This document shows, one piece after another, positions 8,946 to 18,030 of a stretch of 64,000 bases of DNA. The first letter of the stretch is position 1, and every line of letters begins with the position of its first letter. The translations under genes were made by a program, and so were the position numbers. A model generated the notes under the pieces. The model was not told the origin of the DNA. It saw only the letters and a program-made list of their open reading frames with translations, and searched no databases. Location of the stretch: the NCBI GenBank assembly GCA_020025885.1, contig JAHHRJ010000005.1:5721-69720 (forward strand), written 5' to 3'. Source of the stretch: Butyricicoccus sp. Lineage in GTDB: Bacteria > Bacillota > Clostridia > Oscillospirales > Butyricicoccaceae.

Positions 8946-10799
8946 ATGCGCAGAGCAATCAGTGGGCTGTTGATGGCAGTGCTGTTGCTGGGACAGATTC
9001 CACAAGCACAAGCTGCGTCTAAGTACAGGATCGATGTCTATGTGGACAAAGAGGAACAAGCAGTTATCCAAGAAGTGAAGCCAAGCCGTGTAGAATCGGG
9101 CAAGGATAGTAAAATCGTTTTCGAGCTGAAAAACAATCATGCGTTGAAGGAAATCAAGATCGAGGATCGTGAAGAGGATGAAACCTATTATGTGAACAAG
9201 GATGGCGATGAGATCGCGCTATCTGGTCATACAAGCTGTGAACTTGAAGTTCATAAACGCAAGGTCACTCTCTGGATGTATTCGGTTGAATCGGATTATC
9301 GTGTCACACTATATGCAGACAAGATCACTGATGAAAATGCTGGGGGATCGGATCAGGGCAATAATGAGGATGTGTACCTTTCCTTGTCTGCGGGACGAGG
9401 TCTTGATATGCGATCAGATAAGGGAACAAGACCAGAACTGGGAGATACGGTCAATGTTACCATCCGACCAGATCCAGGATACAGTGTGGGAACGGTTACG
9501 GTGACCATCGGAGACAAGAGCGCATCAGCAGAACCTTCCGAAAATGTAATTCGCATTGACGGACAGCCATATTATCTTTCGAGCGATCGCGATGGAAGCC
9601 GTGTGCTGATCATCCGCAACATGGGTCGCAGTATGAAAATCAAGGCAGATTCCATCAAAGGTGGAGACTATTCGAATGGAAATGGAAACAACGGTCTGCC
9701 GCACTATACCATTTTGGCAAACGGTGATGTTGGTGTAAGTGTGATTCCAAGCGGAACCAATGTATCACAGGGCAGTATGGTTAGTTTCCGAATGAGTCCG
9801 CAATCCGGATATACGCTACAAAGCATTACACTGAAGATCGGAACAGAAAGCAAGACATTTTCTCCAAGTGCGACACAGGTCAACATCGGCGGACAAACTT
9901 ATACACTTAGCAAAGAAGGTAAGGACGTTATCTTATTTGTAACAAATGTAGGCAGCAGCGTTTCTGTGAGTGCATCCTCTCAGAAGGCATATATACCACC
10001 AACGCCGCCAAAACCAGTAACCCCACCGACTCCACCAACACCAACCAAGCCGGTCGTTCCGCAGAAACCAACTGTGCCGCAGAAACCGACTCCACCAAGT
10101 AAGCCGGTCACTCCTCCGACACCAACAAAACCAACACCCCCGACCCCACCCAAGCCGACAACACCACCGCAAAGACCATCGATCCCAGTGCAGGCAAAGG
10201 AAAACTCCTTTAATCCAGCGGATAAAAAGGCGTTTTTGCAAGGCAACGGCAATGGTACAATCACACCGGAAGCGGCAATTACACGTGCGGAAGCCTCCGC
10301 GATTTTGGATCGTTTGATCGCATACGGAAATCCAAGCAAGGTACAGTCAAGTTTTCAGGATGTCAAGCCATCCGATTGGTTTGCAGCGGCTGTTGGAAGA
10401 TTGGAAAAGATCGGTGCGTATGAAGTTGAAAAAAATGGGAATTTCCGTCCAAATGACAAAATTACACGTGGTGAACTGATTCATTGGATCGGACAGATCG
10501 ATGGAGGCAAAACAACTGTGCCATGCACCTACACAGATGTGAGTCCGGATAATGTATACTATATGGCGATTGCATACGGTACGCAGCAAGGATGGATCAA
10601 TGGATATGCGGATGGAACATTTCGTCCGGGTGCACCCATTACACGTGCGGAAGCCGCCCATATGGTGCTTCGGATCATGGGATGGCAGCCGGATGAAGCT
10701 GCGATTGCTGGCACAGGGCAGGTTTTTTCTGATATGAATCCAAAGTATTGGGCGTACAATCAGGTGACAGCAGCAGCGCGTGGGTTATACCGCGCCTGA
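8946..10799 (+). CDS. Secreted S-layer homology (SLH) domain protein
   Basis: A signal peptide MRRAISGLLMAVLLLGQIPQ ending at AQA-A is followed by three charged or beta-rich modules (about residues 24-345), two of them similar (DVYLSLSAGRG... and GDVGVSVIPSG...), then a Pro/Thr/Lys linker of about 65 residues. The C-terminus has three SLH-type repeats with TRAEA(S/A), FRPN/FRPG and W-I-N-G-Y-A-D-G-T signatures. SLH domains anchor proteins to pyruvylated wall polymers. AAAGGAAG before the ATG at 8946 supports this start (617 aa). The ligand and role of the N-terminal modules are unknown. Confidence 0.88.
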   Translation: MRRAISGLLMAVLLLGQIPQAQAASKYRIDVYVDKEEQAVIQEVKPSRVESGKDSKIVFELKNNHALKEIKIEDREEDETYYVNKDGDEIALSGHTSCELEVHKRKVTLWMYSVESDYRVTLYADKITDENAGGSDQGNNEDVYLSLSAGRGLDMRSDKGTRPELGDTVNVTIRPDPGYSVGTVTVTIGDKSASAEPSENVIRIDGQPYYLSSDRDGSRVLIIRNMGRSMKIKADSIKGGDYSNGNGNNGLPHYTILANGDVGVSVIPSGTNVSQGSMVSFRMSPQSGYTLQSITLKIGTESKTFSPSATQVNIGGQTYTLSKEGKDVILFVTNVGSSVSVSASSQKAYIPPTPPKPVTPPTPPTPTKPVVPQKPTVPQKPTPPSKPVTPPTPTKPTPPTPPKPTTPPQRPSIPVQAKENSFNPADKKAFLQGNGNGTITPEAAITRAEASAILDRLIAYGNPSKVQSSFQDVKPSDWFAAAVGRLEKIGAYEVEKNGNFRPNDKITRGELIHWIGQIDGGKTTVPCTYTDVSPDNVYYMAIAYGTQQGWINGYADGTFRPGAPITRAEAAHMVLRIMGWQPDEAAIAGTGQVFSDMNPKYWAYNQVTAAARGLYRA

Positions 10800-10867
10800 C
10801 TGAATCAAGAACTGAGTTAGACTCATAAAATAAATATTTAAATTCTTTATAAGAATTTATATCAAAT

Positions 10868-10912
10868 AAAAAAGATGAGCATTGCATACATATCGCAGTG
10901 CTCATCTTTTTT
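10868..10912 (+). terminator. Intrinsic terminator after the SLH gene
   Basis: AAAAAAGATGAGCA pairs with TGCTCATCTTTTTT around a 17-base loop; the long T-run follows on the + strand. Confidence 0.85.
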
Positions 10913-11389
10913 AAAAATATATAGAATAGACAGCTATAATAAATTGGAATATATATAGAAAATATACAGAAATATGCAAAAAAGTATACGGTAAATGTTG
11001 TTAAAGTTGGAAATCGTGTTTCATATTGTTTCCGAAACAAACAAAGAAAATTACAGAAATAATAGAAAAAGTTGAAAAAATGCTGGATATTTGGACAGAA
11101 TAGAAAATATACAGAAAATTCATTATAATATAAGTATTTTCTCTAGACAAAAGCACCTTTATGAAGTAAAATAATAAAAGATTACGGGGTATTATGTCAT
11201 ATCATGCCGGAGTGGAGTTTGACCAAACGAACAGCGTTGTATTTTGAAGGTGTATGATATGCTTTTACATAGCCTTTATAGAATGTGGGAGAGTGTACGA
11301 CCTTTATATATGAAATATATCATAGAATATTCGGATGTTCTTTTTTGATGTATATTGTAAAAAAATAGGGAACCAAGGAGGTTTTAGAA
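10913..11389 (+). other. AT-rich leader of the flagellar operon
   Basis: About 480 bases without a supportable gene. A TATAAT at 11124-11129 lacks a well-spaced -35. The only clear structure is an inverted repeat at 11198-11261, listed separately. The flgB ribosome binding site AAGGAGG is at 11375-11381. I could not identify a sigma-28 or convincing sigma-A promoter for the operon. Confidence 0.4.
11198..11261 (+). other. Possible structured leader element upstream of flgB
   Basis: CATATCAT at 11198-11205 is perfectly complementary to ATGATATG at 11254-11261. The enclosed segment contains a small hairpin, GTTT-GACC-AAAC, and a second short AAC/GTT pairing. It is more GC-rich than its surroundings. 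It does not match the c-di-GMP-I or -II riboswitch consensus as I know them. Confidence 0.3.
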
Positions 11390-11782
11390 TTGTCTTTTCT
11401 TACATCAAATACCATGCTACTTACCCAAAAAACAATGGATTACCTTTGGAAAAAACAGAGCGTCATTGCAGACAACGTCACAAATGCCGAGACACCAGGC
11501 TATAAGACAAAATATGTCACATTTGAGCAGGAACTGCGGAGCAGACTGGAAAAAGCAAGTGAGTTGGGCGAACGTGGTATGCGTACAGCAATGCGTGAAG
11601 GAATTTTGGGTAGCAACATTGAGACACATCGCGCAGAAAATGAAACAACACGTTTAGATGGCAATGGCGTGAATGTGACAGAACAAAATATCGAATTATC
11701 TCGCACATACATTCAGTATCAGCTGACAACACGCGCATTTGCTGAAGAAATGACCCGACTGCGTGCAGCAATCCGTGGTTGA
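11390..11782 (+). CDS. flgB: Flagellar basal-body rod protein FlgB
   Basis: Proximal rod subunit. The N-terminal rod/hook motif appears as KQSVIADNVTNAETPGYK (about residues 23-40), with VNVTEQNIELSRTYIQYQ in the C-terminal half. At 130 aa it has the expected length. Translation appears to start at TTG 11390, with AAGGAGG 8 bases upstream. It is the first gene of the long flagellar operon. Confidence 0.93.
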   Translation: MSFLTSNTMLLTQKTMDYLWKKQSVIADNVTNAETPGYKTKYVTFEQELRSRLEKASELGERGMRTAMREGILGSNIETHRAENETTRLDGNGVNVTEQNIELSRTYIQYQLTTRAFAEEMTRLRAAIRG

Positions 11783-11820
11783 TTTGTGTGGTTATTTTTT
11801 GATTTTGGAGGGAAACGGAT

Positions 11821-12279
11821 ATGGCATTTTTAAGTTCTATGAGCATCGTTGGCTCAGGATTAACTGCACAACAGATTCGCTTGGATGTGATTTCTGAGAA
11901 TGTGACCAGCATGCATACAGCGCGCACTGAAAACGGTGGACCGTATCGGCGTAAGATGGTTGTGTTTGAGGAACAGGGTGGACGTCAAACGTTTCAGGAG
12001 GCACTCGCACGTGCAGCTGGACGCACATTGACACCGAACAACAATGAGGGTGGTGTGCGCGTTACCCAAATCATTGAAGATACAAGTGATTTCAAGCAGA
12101 TCTATGATCCTACACATCCAGACGCGGATGAGAATGGTTATGTGCTGCTTCCGAATGTAGACTTGGTCAAGGAGACAGTTGATGCAATGGCTGCGCAGCA
12201 AGCATACACCGCGAATGTAACTGTATTCAATGCGATCAAGGGTATGGCAACTTCGGCGTTAGAGATCGGAAAAGGTTAA
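11821..12279 (+). CDS. flgC: Flagellar basal-body rod protein FlgC
   Basis: Rod subunit acting with FlgB and FliE. It has the rod N-terminus IVGSGLTAQQIRLDVISENV and the C-terminal NVDLVKETVDAMAAQQAYTA coiled-coil motif of axial proteins. Length 152 aa is normal. A GGAGGGAAAC ribosome binding site lies upstream. Confidence 0.94.
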   Translation: MAFLSSMSIVGSGLTAQQIRLDVISENVTSMHTARTENGGPYRRKMVVFEEQGGRQTFQEALARAAGRTLTPNNNEGGVRVTQIIEDTSDFKQIYDPTHPDADENGYVLLPNVDLVKETVDAMAAQQAYTANVTVFNAIKGMATSALEIGKG

Positions 12280-12298
12280 TTAAAGGAGAAATTAAGAA

Positions 12299-12604
12299 AT
12301 GTTTATTACACCTATGGTTCCGGTGCGTTCAGCTGCGGAACTTTCTGCGCCTAAGCAGACACAACAGCCCCAGCAGGCAGCAGGCGGAATGTTTGCAGAT
12401 ATTTTTCATCAGGCGATCAACAATGTCAAAGAAACAGAAAGCGCGCTTGCACGCACGCAGTATCAGCTCGCAACAGGTCAGCTCGATGATATCCATACGC
12501 TGACGATTGGGCTGAGCAAAGCAGCAGCAGCAGGCGAACTCGTGATCCAGCTGCGCAACAAGGCGATGGAATCTTACAACGAACTGATGAGAATCAATCT
12601 GTAA
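12299..12604 (+). CDS. fliE: Flagellar hook-basal body complex protein FliE
   Basis: FliE joins the MS ring to the rod. Its 101 aa carry the typical FADIFHQAINNVKETE segment and the C-terminal A-x-A-A-G-E-L-V-I-Q-L-R-N-K block. The start is preceded by AAAGGAG, and it sits between flgC and fliF, its usual place. Confidence 0.93.
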   Translation: MFITPMVPVRSAAELSAPKQTQQPQQAAGGMFADIFHQAINNVKETESALARTQYQLATGQLDDIHTLTIGLSKAAAAGELVIQLRNKAMESYNELMRINL

Positions 12605-12637
12605 CTATAACTGCTCAAAAATAAGGGAGGGAACGCG

Positions 12638-14296
12638 GTGAAAGAGCGGGCGACAGCTGCGCTGGAAAAGGTAAAGAGCGTATTAGGCGCGCTCAACCGC
12701 AAAACCAAAATTTTGATCGCTGGCGTCGCAGTGGTGGCGCTGGCACTGATTATTGGACTGGTTGCGTACAATAGCGCCAAGGCATCGGATTATACGACGC
12801 TTTTCTCTGAACTCAACACAGACGAAGCAACAACGATTTTAGGCAAACTGGATGAGTATGGTGCACCCTATCGATATAAGGGGAACGGAACCATTGAGGT
12901 TTTGACGGAACAAGAGCCACAGCTCAAGGCAAAACTGCTGCAAGAGGGATATCCGAAAAGTGGTTTTACTTATAAGATTTTTACAGAAAATGTCAGCATG
13001 ATGACAACAGACTTCGAAAAGCAGAAGTTTGAACTGTTCGATCTGCAAGATCGTATTCAGGCAACGTTGCGATGCTTTGAGGGGATCATAGACGCTGTTG
13101 TCAATATTACACCAGCAGAAGAAAACAATTATGTACTCAATACAAAGCAGCCTGAGCCAGCCAAGGCATCTGCTTTACTGACATTAAAAGAAGACGCAAC
13201 ACTTCAGCATACACAGGTTGCCGCAATTCAGAATTTGATCGCACGTTCTGTGCGCGGATTGCTGCCAGAGAATATCACGATCATGGATACAGATGGCAAC
13301 TACTATTCCGCAGAAGATACTGACGATGCGGCACAGGATAAGGCAACACAGCTTAAACTGGAGACCGAGCGCAAGGTCGAGACAACTACACGCCGTAAGG
13401 TGCTTGATGTACTCGAGGGCTTCTATGGTGAAAAGAATGTGCGCGTTAGTGTCAAGAGCACAGTCGATGTCAAGCGTACGCTGCAAGAAGCAACGACCTA
13501 TACCACACCAGAAGGCGCAGCACCTGGCACAGGTATTCCAAGCCAAATTGCGAAGGATCAGGAAGTGCTCCGCCCAACTGCAGAAGCAAATGCGGCTGGC
13601 GGTGTGGTAGGTACACAGTCAAATGCTGATATCAACACTTATGTTGCACAGAACAATGGAACAGTGGGTGCAAATGATACCCTTGTATCTGATAAAACAC
13701 AAACAAATTTCAATCTGAACACCGTTAAGGAACAGAATGAGATCTATGCACCAAGAGTTGTTGATCTCACAGTTGCAGTTTCCATCAACAGTGATGGATA
13801 TGGCTCTTTAACCCAGCCGCAGATTGTAGAGTTGGTTGCACGTGCAGCTGGTATTCCACCAGAAAATGAGCAGACAAAGATTTCGGTTGCAGCATCTCGC
13901 TTCTTCGATTGGACACCGGAAGAGGTACAGCCAGAAGGCAACTCGTTCCTGAAGTGGGCACAGAGCACCGTATTTGGTATTCCAATGTGGGCAATCGCTG
14001 GTGCAGTCTTTGCACTGTTCCTGCTGATCGTGATCGTGATCTCTATGATCATGCGCCGTCACCGCAAGAAGCGCAAACTGCTTGCGGCTGAGGAGCAGAT
14101 GGAGCTTGACCGCGCTGCGCTGGAAGCAGAAATGGCACATCAGCAAGAGCTTGCAGATATGCAGAAGGATCTGCTTAATATCCAAAATGAAAAGAGTATG
14201 GAACTCAAAGAAAACATTCGCAAGTTCTCTGAAGAAAGCCCAGAAGTGGCTGCCGACTTGCTCAGTAGCTGGTTAAGAGGAGGTCAAGAGGATTGA
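12638..14296 (+). CDS. fliF: Flagellar MS-ring protein FliF
   Basis: FliF forms the MS ring in the membrane. It has a first membrane helix at about residues 24-44, YscJ/FliF ring-building domains (LNTDEATTILGKLDEYGAPY and following), a periplasmic loop, a second membrane helix at about 446-468 (PMWAIAGAVFALFLLIVIVI), and a C-terminal FliG-binding tail ending in LLSSWLRGGQED. Start is GTG at 12638 with GGGAGG upstream; length 552 aa is typical. It overlaps fliG by 4 bases. Confidence 0.95.
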   Translation: MKERATAALEKVKSVLGALNRKTKILIAGVAVVALALIIGLVAYNSAKASDYTTLFSELNTDEATTILGKLDEYGAPYRYKGNGTIEVLTEQEPQLKAKLLQEGYPKSGFTYKIFTENVSMMTTDFEKQKFELFDLQDRIQATLRCFEGIIDAVVNITPAEENNYVLNTKQPEPAKASALLTLKEDATLQHTQVAAIQNLIARSVRGLLPENITIMDTDGNYYSAEDTDDAAQDKATQLKLETERKVETTTRRKVLDVLEGFYGEKNVRVSVKSTVDVKRTLQEATTYTTPEGAAPGTGIPSQIAKDQEVLRPTAEANAAGGVVGTQSNADINTYVAQNNGTVGANDTLVSDKTQTNFNLNTVKEQNEIYAPRVVDLTVAVSINSDGYGSLTQPQIVELVARAAGIPPENEQTKISVAASRFFDWTPEEVQPEGNSFLKWAQSTVFGIPMWAIAGAVFALFLLIVIVISMIMRRHRKKRKLLAAEEQMELDRAALEAEMAHQQELADMQKDLLNIQNEKSMELKENIRKFSEESPEVAADLLSSWLRGGQED

Positions 14297-15306
14297 GTGA
14301 GGTAACAAAAAGCATGTCGCCAGAACAAAAGGCGGCAGCGGTTGTTGTTGCGTTGGGTGTAGACAAGGCTTCTCGTATTTACCAAAACATGTCCAGCGAA
14401 GAGGTGGAACAGCTGACCTATGAGATTGCCCGTTTGGGCAATCTCTCGATGGAAGATACAGAAGAGATTTTAGAAGAGTTTTACCAAATGTGTATGACTC
14501 GTAAGGCAGTTACGATCGGCGGCATGGAATATGCCCGCACCGTACTAGAAAAAGCATTTGGTGACCAGACAGCGCATCAGCTGCTGGATAAGATCACACG
14601 CTCGCTTAAAAATCAAGCGTTTTCCTTTTTACGCAAAACAGAAGCAAAGGATATTTTCTCCGTTTTGCAGTATGAGCGTCCGCAGACGATTGCGATCGTA
14701 CTCTCCTATATTGAACCAGATAAGGCGGCAGATGTGATTACACAGCTCTCCGAAGAAGTACAGATCGCAGTTGTACAAAGCATTGCTGAAATGGACAGTG
14801 TTTCTTCCTCTGCGATCAAAGTGCTCGAAGAAGAGTTACAGAAGAAGTTCACCTCTGTCTTCTCGAACGACAATGCAAAGGTTGGCGGTATCGACTATGT
14901 TGCAAATGTCATGAACAACGTCGATCGCTCGAGCGAAAAATCCATCTTCGAAGGATTGGAAGTCGAAAATGGAGAACTGGCACAGGAAATCCGCAAGCGT
15001 ATGTTCGTATTCGAAGATATCATTACAATGGACGATCGCTCCGTACAGCGCTTCCTGCGCGATTGCGAGCAGAGCGATCTGGTACTTGCGCTCAAGACCG
15101 CGGGCGAAGAAGTTACGCAGAAGCTGTTCAGCAATATGTCCAGCCGTATGGCAGAGAGTATCCGAGACGACCTCGAAGTCAGCACCAATGTGCGTATTCG
15201 TGATGTCGAAGAGGCACAGCAGCGTATTGTTGATGTGATCCGCGTACTAGAAGCACAGGGGCAGATCATTATTGTAAAGGGTGGAAAGGACGATATCATT
15301 GCTTAA
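14293..15306 (+). CDS. fliG: Flagellar motor switch protein FliG
   Basis: FliG is the torque-generating switch protein contacted by MotA. Seen: QKAAAVVVALG in the N domain; the middle-domain ERPQTIAIVLSYI, where the usual EHPQ is ERPQ; and the C-terminal charged torque region RMFVFEDIITMDDRSVQRFL. The 337 aa length is typical. Start is TTG at 14293, overlapping the fliF TGA, so translation is coupled. Confidence 0.95.
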   Translation: MSEVTKSMSPEQKAAAVVVALGVDKASRIYQNMSSEEVEQLTYEIARLGNLSMEDTEEILEEFYQMCMTRKAVTIGGMEYARTVLEKAFGDQTAHQLLDKITRSLKNQAFSFLRKTEAKDIFSVLQYERPQTIAIVLSYIEPDKAADVITQLSEEVQIAVVQSIAEMDSVSSSAIKVLEEELQKKFTSVFSNDNAKVGGIDYVANVMNNVDRSSEKSIFEGLEVENGELAQEIRKRMFVFEDIITMDDRSVQRFLRDCEQSDLVLALKTAGEEVTQKLFSNMSSRMAESIRDDLEVSTNVRIRDVEEAQQRIVDVIRVLEAQGQIIIVKGGKDDIIA

Positions 15307-16159
15307 CATCCTCAAATATTTTCAACAGGGCTCGGTTGAGAACTATGAATTTCAGGAGGCTGAAAATCTATCCCTGCATGCGGTGCAACCACAGCAGCCA
15401 CAGCAGACGATGCATCCCCAGCAATTTGCACAAGAAATTCCAATGGGAATGCCCGCTGGAATGCCTATGCAGCAGCAGCCTACTGATTTTGCAAAAAGAT
15501 TGCAGGAAAGTGCAGAGCGTGAAGCAGAGCAGATCATCGCACATGCAAAAGAGCAGGCAGCGGTCATATTAGAGACTGCCCGCTCTGCGGCAAAGCGTGA
15601 GGCACAGGCTTTGTGCGAGGAGAAGCAAGAAGAAGGCTATCAGGAAGGTTTTACGGAAGGGCGCGAGGCTGGATATCGGGCAGGTCAGGAGCAGGCAATG
15701 GAAGAAAGCCGCAACCAGATCCATGCACAGCAGCAGCAGATCTTAGATGATGTTGAGCGCTTTTTCCGAGATGCCGCAGATCAGCGTGATATGATGTTTG
15801 TCCGCGCAGAGGATCAGATGCGCGATTTGGCATTGGCTGTGGCAGAGAAAGTACTGCGTATCAGTTTGCAGTCGAGTGGTGAAATCGTGGCACGTATGGT
15901 GCAGCACGCCACAGAAAAGCTCAAGCGGCGTGAGTGGGTGCGTGTGTATATCTCAAAGGGAGATGCACAGCGCTGTGTACAGGCTGATATCGAACTTGCA
16001 AATTCTCTTGCAAGTCTGTCAGAACATGTGAAGATCGTGCCAATGGAAAGTGAAGATCCTGGTACTTGTATTATCGAAATGCCGGATGAAATTATTGACG
16101 CGAGTGCGTCTACACAGATGGAAAATATCCGAAATATGTTGGAGGATATGAAAAATTAA
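15299..16159 (+). CDS. fliH: Flagellar assembly protein FliH
   Basis: FliH is the stator-like regulator of the FliI export ATPase. The N-terminus is Gln/Pro/Met-rich, followed by a coiled coil and the hallmark glycine repeat GYQEGFTEGREAGYRAGQ, then the C-terminal FliH/HrpE-like domain (LALAVAEKVLRISL). I favour TTG 15299, with GGAAAGGA 8 bases upstream, overlapping fliG by 8 bases; GTG 15281 is an alternative 6 codons earlier. Identity rests on the motif and position between fliG and fliI. Confidence 0.88.
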   Translation: MLNILKYFQQGSVENYEFQEAENLSLHAVQPQQPQQTMHPQQFAQEIPMGMPAGMPMQQQPTDFAKRLQESAEREAEQIIAHAKEQAAVILETARSAAKREAQALCEEKQEEGYQEGFTEGREAGYRAGQEQAMEESRNQIHAQQQQILDDVERFFRDAADQRDMMFVRAEDQMRDLALAVAEKVLRISLQSSGEIVARMVQHATEKLKRREWVRVYISKGDAQRCVQADIELANSLASLSEHVKIVPMESEDPGTCIIEMPDEIIDASASTQMENIRNMLEDMKN

Positions 16160-16177
16160 TCCCAGAGGAGGATCGAA

Positions 16178-17479
16178 ATGCTGAACGATATGATTCGTGC
16201 GGTGCGCACAGCAGAAACGTATAGCCGCACCGGAAAAATTGAAAATATTGTAGGCATGTCGATCGAAGCCTCGGGCGGCAGAGGTGCAATTGGTGACATC
16301 TGCCGTATTTATAGTGGGGCGGAAAGCCGTCAGATCCTAGGCGAAGTCGTAGGCTTCAAGCAGGATCGCATGCTGCTCATGCCATATGAGTCTATGAATG
16401 GTATTTCTGCGGGAAATTTTGTACGAAATACTGGAAAGCGTTTGCGCTTGCCAGTTGGTGATTTCCTCCGCGGTCGTGTTATTAATGCGCTCGGAGAGCC
16501 GATTGATGGATTGGGTCCGTTTGAACCAACCGAATACTGCTATGTCGATAGTGACTATATCAATCCGCTTGCGCGTCCGCCAATCACAGAACGACTGGAA
16601 TTTGGTGTAAAGGCAATTGATGGTATGCTCACCATCGGAAAAGGACAGAGAATCGGTATCTTTGCAGGCTCTGGTGTTGGTAAGAGTACCCTTTTGGGTA
16701 TGATCGCAAAGAACGTCAAAGCGGATATCAACGTGATCGCACTCGTCGGAGAACGTGGACGAGAAGTTTTGGAGTTTATTCAGCGCGATCTTGGCGAAGA
16801 AGGCATGCGTCGTTCCGTGCTTGTTGTTGCGACTTCCGATCAGCCAGCAATGCTGCGCATGAAATGTCCGTCTGTTGCAACAAGTATTGCAGAATATTTT
16901 AAAAACCAAGGTCTGGATGTTCTCTTGATGATGGATTCCTTGACACGTTTTGCCATGGCACAGCGCGAAATTGGGCTGGCTGTTGGCGAGCCTCCGGTTG
17001 CACGCGGATACACACCATCTATTTATGCTGAACTGCCCAAGCTCTTAGAGCGAAGCGGTAACTTTGAACAAGGGTCAATCACAGGCGTTTATACTGTTCT
17101 CGTAGAAGGTGATGACACCAATGAGCCAATCGCAGACACCGTGCGCGGTATCTTGGATGGACACGTTGTGCTGACACGTCGCCTTGCCAACAGCAACCAC
17201 TTCCCTGCAATTGATATCAATGCAAGCATTTCGCGTTTGATGAATGCGATTTGCCCGCAAGAACACAAAAAATTGGCTTCTCAGGTGCGTGATATTTTGA
17301 GCGTATATGAGAAGAATGCCGATTTGATCGCGATCGGTGCTTATAAAGCGGGCACAAACCCACAGCTTGACTATGCAATCTCTAAGATTGATCGGGTCAA
17401 CGCGTTCCTAAAGCAGTCCACAGACGAAGCGTTTGGATACGATGAAGTTGTGAATATTATGTCTGAGATCCTAAAATAA
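16178..17479 (+). CDS. fliI: Flagellum-specific export ATPase FliI
   Basis: FliI powers and times flagellar type III export. Walker A is GSGVGKST at residues 164-171, Walker B is LLMMDSLTRFA, and the downstream GEPPVARGYTPSIYAELP block is family-specific. At 433 aa it matches the F1-beta-like export ATPases. The position between fliH and fliJ excludes ATP synthase subunits. Confidence 0.96.
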   Translation: MLNDMIRAVRTAETYSRTGKIENIVGMSIEASGGRGAIGDICRIYSGAESRQILGEVVGFKQDRMLLMPYESMNGISAGNFVRNTGKRLRLPVGDFLRGRVINALGEPIDGLGPFEPTEYCYVDSDYINPLARPPITERLEFGVKAIDGMLTIGKGQRIGIFAGSGVGKSTLLGMIAKNVKADINVIALVGERGREVLEFIQRDLGEEGMRRSVLVVATSDQPAMLRMKCPSVATSIAEYFKNQGLDVLLMMDSLTRFAMAQREIGLAVGEPPVARGYTPSIYAELPKLLERSGNFEQGSITGVYTVLVEGDDTNEPIADTVRGILDGHVVLTRRLANSNHFPAIDINASISRLMNAICPQEHKKLASQVRDILSVYEKNADLIAIGAYKAGTNPQLDYAISKIDRVNAFLKQSTDEAFGYDEVVNIMSEILK

Positions 17480-17534
17480 CAGCGCAAACTTTCGTTAACA
17501 AGTAAAAGTGTAACACAAAGAGGAGACGGTCCCA

Positions 17535-17981
17535 ATGAAGAAGTTCTCTTTCTCACTGGAAAATGTACTGCGGTACAAAAATCAGTTGTTGGATGGCTTG
17601 AAAGCTGAGCGTGCCGCTTTGATGATGCGCGTCAATCGACAGGAAGCCAAGATCAATAATATGAAGCAACAATATCGAGAGGCAAACGAGCGTTATTGCG
17701 AAAAGAAAGAACAGGGCTTTACAACGAGAGAAGCCTATGAATATGATGCTTATTTCCGCAGCATGGAGCGTGAGATCCACCATGAAGAAGAGTTGCTTGT
17801 GATTTATCGCAAAGAAGAGGAAGAAAAACGCGATGAAATGATCAAAGCGCGTCAGGAAAGCATGTCTATTGAAAAACTGCGCGAAAAAGAGCGAGAAAAT
17901 TACGACAAGATGGTTCAGAAAAATGAAGAACAGTTTATTGAAGAGTTTGTGTCTAACAGCCGTGCAACAGTACGCGCTTAA
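17535..17981 (+). CDS. fliJ: Flagellar export protein FliJ
   Basis: FliJ is the gamma-like stalk of the export ATPase. The 148-aa protein is almost entirely charged alpha-helical coiled coil, beginning FSLENVLRYKNQLLD, the typical FliJ start. AGAGGAG lies upstream of the ATG, and the gene follows fliI directly. Confidence 0.9.
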   Translation: MKKFSFSLENVLRYKNQLLDGLKAERAALMMRVNRQEAKINNMKQQYREANERYCEKKEQGFTTREAYEYDAYFRSMEREIHHEEELLVIYRKEEEEKRDEMIKARQESMSIEKLREKERENYDKMVQKNEEQFIEEFVSNSRATVRA

Positions 17982-18030
17982 AGACAATCATCTTTGGATG
18001 GCAGTTTAAATATGAAAGGAGGTGAGACCA

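Noticed and set aside
11100..11389. c-di-GMP riboswitch upstream of the flagellar operon
   Set aside because: Neither the GEMM-I nor the GEMM-II conserved core was seen; only an unassigned inverted repeat remains.
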